Origin: Ferruginibacter sp.
GTDB lineage: Bacteria; Bacteroidota; Bacteroidia; Chitinophagales; Chitinophagaceae
Direction of reading: 5' to 3'
NCBI GenBank assembly: GCA_017988335.1
Contig: JAGNRZ010000013.1
Location: 1 to 33,088, forward strand
DNA: 33,088 bases
Position numbers and translations under genes: made by a program. Under the pieces are notes generated by a model. It was not told where the DNA came from. It worked only from the letters and a program-made list of their open reading frames with translations, and did no database searches. This document shows positions 31,193-33,088 of the stretch, piece by piece (the stretch's first letter is position 1; every line of letters starts with the position of its first letter).

Positions 31193-31858
31193 ATGAGCCA
31201 AGCTAAATTAGAAACCCAAATCGAGTTCTCCCGAAACAATCGGGAGGTTGGGGTGAGGCTGCATAATATTGGCAAACGCTTTAACAGAGAATGGATTTTT
31301 CGTCATGTTGATTATGAGTTTATTGTAGGAAAAAAATATGCCATTACAGGCTCAAATGGTTCAGGTAAATCAACTTTACTACAAGTAATAGCTGGCTCAC
31401 TTACTCACAACGAAGGGAGTGTGGAAGTTAATATCGACGAACTAGCAATCAACAACGACCAACATTACCAAAACATTTCCATAGCCACTCCTTATTTAGA
31501 ATTAGTAGAAGAAATGACTGCTTTAGAAATGATACAATTTCATTCTACCTTTAAGCCACTAACCATATCTGCAAACGAAATTTTACAGCAAGTAAATTTA
31601 CAAGCTGCCGCTAATAAGCAAATACGCTATTATAGCAGTGGTATGAAACAGCGTTTAAAACTAGCTTTAGCTTTTTTTAGCAATACTCCCATTTTATTGC
31701 TCGACGAACCCACAACCAATTTAGACGAAGATGGTATTGCCCTTTATCATCAGCTTATACAAAACCATACCACCAATAAACTAGTAATTGTTTGCAGTAA
31801 TGATAGGCAAGAGTATAGTTTTTGTGAGGAGGTTTTGGAAGTGGGGAGGTATAAGTAG
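31193..31858 (+). CDS. Stand-alone ABC ATPase of the lpx cluster
   Basis: A 221-residue ABC ATPase with Walker A GSNGSGKST, signature YYSSGMKQRLKLALAF, Walker B ILLLDEPTTNLDED and a final NDRQEYSFCEEV. No permease gene is near. The domain proper begins VRLHNIGKRFNREWIFRHVDYEF. The residues before it (about 10-21, EFSRNNREVGVR) are encoded by a dispersed palindrome (31228-31258), so the N-terminus is partly repeat-derived and the ATG at 31193 is provisional. Neighbourhood suggests involvement in envelope lipid transport or assembly, but a regulatory ABC protein is possible. It is short, with the ATPase core only. Confidence 0.82.
   Translation: MSQAKLETQIEFSRNNREVGVRLHNIGKRFNREWIFRHVDYEFIVGKKYAITGSNGSGKSTLLQVIAGSLTHNEGSVEVNIDELAINNDQHYQNISIATPYLELVEEMTALEMIQFHSTFKPLTISANEILQQVNLQAAANKQIRYYSSGMKQRLKLALAFFSNTPILLLDEPTTNLDEDGIALYHQLIQNHTTNKLVIVCSNDRQEYSFCEEVLEVGRYK
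31228..31258. repeat. Translated palindrome in the ABC ATPase gene
   Basis: CTCCCGA (31228-31234) pairs with TCGGGAG (31240-31246), followed by GTTGGGGTGAGG (31247-31258), the same 12-base tail as in the intergenic element at 15831-15862. It is in frame. Confidence 0.75.
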
Positions 31859-31861
31859 ATA

Positions 31862-32392
31862 TCACTTTGATTTTAGCTTAAATGTATTTTTTATTAACTC
31901 AATTCCTCTGCTATCCTTGGCTTTATCTGATTCGTTAATTTGAGAAACTGATATAAATGAAGCTTCAGGAGTAGAATAACAAAAGATTTCAAGCTCACTT
32001 TTAAAAATTCCCATTGCTTTCCCTTTTATAATAGCACCCGATCCATTATAATTAACTCCCCATTTTGAAAAATATTCTACAGCCCCATTCTTAAAAGTTC
32101 TTTTTAGATGTGCATTTATTTGTTCTTCTAAATTTTCTTTAGCATCAATTGAAGTATTAAAAATAAAAAAGGTTATAAATGATTGGTCTGGTGAATCGAA
32201 AGTAAAATAGTTATCAATATCAAAATCAATATCGGATGAATCAATTCTCCAAGTAGTAAGATATCTCAAACTATAATTATCTCTTGACAAAAAAGTATTA
32301 TCAACTTTTTTTTCTTCTATTTTCTTTTCTTTAATTTCATTACTAAAGCATGAAATAAAAAAAACAGAAAGAAGTAATCCAAAAATTTTCAT
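31862..32392 (-). CDS. Lipoprotein of unknown function
   Basis: A 176-residue exported lipoprotein. MKIFGLLLSVFFISC ends in a lipobox (FISC, Cys at 15), followed by a charged linker (EIKEKKIEEKKVD). The mature domain (NYSLRYLTTWRIDSSDIDFDIDNYFTFDSPDQSFITFFIFNT..., then SISVSQI-like strands) resembles the PsbP/DcrB-like fold in its strand spacing, and WRIDSS is typical of its start, but this is a weak match. It ends 3 bp from the stop of the ABC ATPase gene on the other strand. Confidence 0.62.
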   Translation of the reverse strand: MKIFGLLLSVFFISCFSNEIKEKKIEEKKVDNTFLSRDNYSLRYLTTWRIDSSDIDFDIDNYFTFDSPDQSFITFFIFNTSIDAKENLEEQINAHLKRTFKNGAVEYFSKWGVNYNGSGAIIKGKAMGIFKSELEIFCYSTPEASFISVSQINESDKAKDSRGIELIKNTFKLKSK

Positions 32393-32417
32393 ACATTTTT
32401 AAATTTAAGAGACAACA

Positions 32418-33088
32418 TTACCTCCTACTAGCCACCAACAAATTCAAATCGGTAAACTTTAAATCAAAGCGTTCACTTAAGTAAAAATTGGTAAGGCTAC
32501 CTTTAAATAAATAAATACCGCTACGTATATTTATTTTATGCCAAATAGTTTTTTCTATTCCACCATCTTCACCTGTTTCAAGCATTAGCGGCATTAATAC
32601 ATTACTAATAGCTTGGCTAGCAGTACGGGCAAAGCCGCTAGGTATATTGGGCACACAATAATGTATTACATCGTATTTGGTAAACACTGGGTTTTCGTGG
32701 CTAGTTACATCACTAGTTTCAAAGCAACCGCCACGGTCAATACTAACGTCAACTATTACACTGCCGGCTCTCATTTGGCTTACCATGTCTTCACTAACCA
32801 CAATAGGCGTTCTGCCACCATCACCGCTTAAAGCACCAACTGCCACATCGCAAGTTTTTAATTGCTTAGCTAATATTTTAGGCTCAATTACACTAGTCCA
32901 TAATCTTCCGCCAATATTATTTTGCAAACGTTTTAATCTATAAATATCGTTATCAAATATTTTTACACTGTCTCCCATTGCCAAAGCTGTTCTTGCAGCA
33001 TATTCACCTACAATACCTGCTCCAATTATAATAACTTTTGTGGGTGGTATGCCGCTTATTCCTCCTACCAAAACACCTTTACCATTAT
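32418..33088 (-). CDS. ald: Alanine dehydrogenase, N-terminus outside window
   Basis: The frame is open to the right edge (NGKGVLVGGISGIPP...), so the TTG at 33071 is not the start and about 40 percent of the protein is missing. Seen is the NAD-binding fold (TKVIIIGAGIVGEYAARTALAMGDSVKIFDND), then CDVAVGALSGDGGRTPIVVSEDMVSQMRAGSVIVDVSIDRGGCFETSD and HYCVPNIPSGFARTASQAISNVLMPLML, the diagnostic alanine dehydrogenase/transhydrogenase-like motifs. It converts alanine to pyruvate and ammonia with NAD. In some Bacteroidota it lies near porX, in keeping with porX 8 kb away here. Confidence 0.88.
   Translation of the reverse strand, partial: NGKGVLVGGISGIPPTKVIIIGAGIVGEYAARTALAMGDSVKIFDNDIYRLKRLQNNIGGRLWTSVIEPKILAKQLKTCDVAVGALSGDGGRTPIVVSEDMVSQMRAGSVIVDVSIDRGGCFETSDVTSHENPVFTKYDVIHYCVPNIPSGFARTASQAISNVLMPLMLETGEDGGIEKTIWHKINIRSGIYLFKGSLTNFYLSERFDLKFTDLNLLVASRR

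Noticed and set aside
33069-33071. TTG as start of alanine dehydrogenase
   Set aside because: The frame stays open to the right edge and reads NGKGVLVGG, typical interior sequence of the family.

Overview
The window is AT-rich chromosomal DNA from a member of the Bacteroidota, most likely a Chitinophagaceae or Sphingobacteriia-like bacterium. The reasons are a fused LpxC-FabZ gene, a GldA-type ABC ATPase, the type IX secretion regulator PorX (receiver plus PglZ domain), a TonB-dependent receptor with an N-terminal carboxypeptidase-regulatory-like domain, a RicT with a Cys-rich N-terminus, 2TM-domain and ComF genes, and promoter-like sites of the Bacteroidota form TTTG-N20-TANNTTTG (best case upstream of the receptor gene). 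No rRNA, tRNA, CRISPR array, transposase or prophage was seen. The family assignment is inference.

Layout. 1-2712: a GNAT-like hypothetical (cut by the left edge), a convergent 2OG-Fe(II)-oxygenase-like protein and gldA. 2713-3062: a 350-bp non-coding stretch with nested hairpins and a terminator. 3063-5878: ricT and holB (replication clamp-loader delta prime), a pairing also known from Bacillus. 5939-6783: a probable nucleotidyltransferase/XRE toxin-antitoxin-like pair. 6990-11163: radA, comF, a beta-helix lipoprotein and a secreted glutathione peroxidase, all on the minus strand. 11585-15764: a plus-strand cluster of TonB receptor, 2TM protein, secreted helical protein, membrane protein and winged-helix regulator. 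15916-18641: ABC ATPase, permease, LolA-like protein and dodecin. 18800-21036: acyl-CoA dehydrogenase and a helix-hairpin-helix protein. 21260-23462: an AAA/DUF4143 ATPase wedged against a PhnP-like metallo-hydrolase, and a small conserved protein. 23602-31858: porX, divergent from an HD phosphohydrolase followed by lpxD, lpxC-fabZ, lpxA and a stand-alone ABC ATPase. This lipid A cluster is interrupted by a ParE/RelE toxin-antitoxin pair and a small lipoprotein. The right end holds another lipoprotein and alanine dehydrogenase (cut by the right edge).

The most unusual structure is not a gene. At least nine places carry short runs of degenerate tandem heptamers with an exact 7-nt period. Many can be written GTNNNTN in one orientation. 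Some lie between genes, where two are arranged as inverted arms able to form RNA hairpins (both flanks of the HD gene). Three lie in frame inside conserved genes: one in gldA and two in holB. In holB the single divergent heptamer falls exactly where an intact unit would have produced a TAA stop. A second class of GC-richer palindromes (for example CCCCTAAAGGGG) is also scattered between genes, and one member is translated in the N-terminus of the lpx-linked ABC ATPase. The window therefore shows two small repeat families that seem to enter both intergenic DNA and coding sequence without breaking frames.

Coding calls rest on recognised motifs read by eye. No database search was run.
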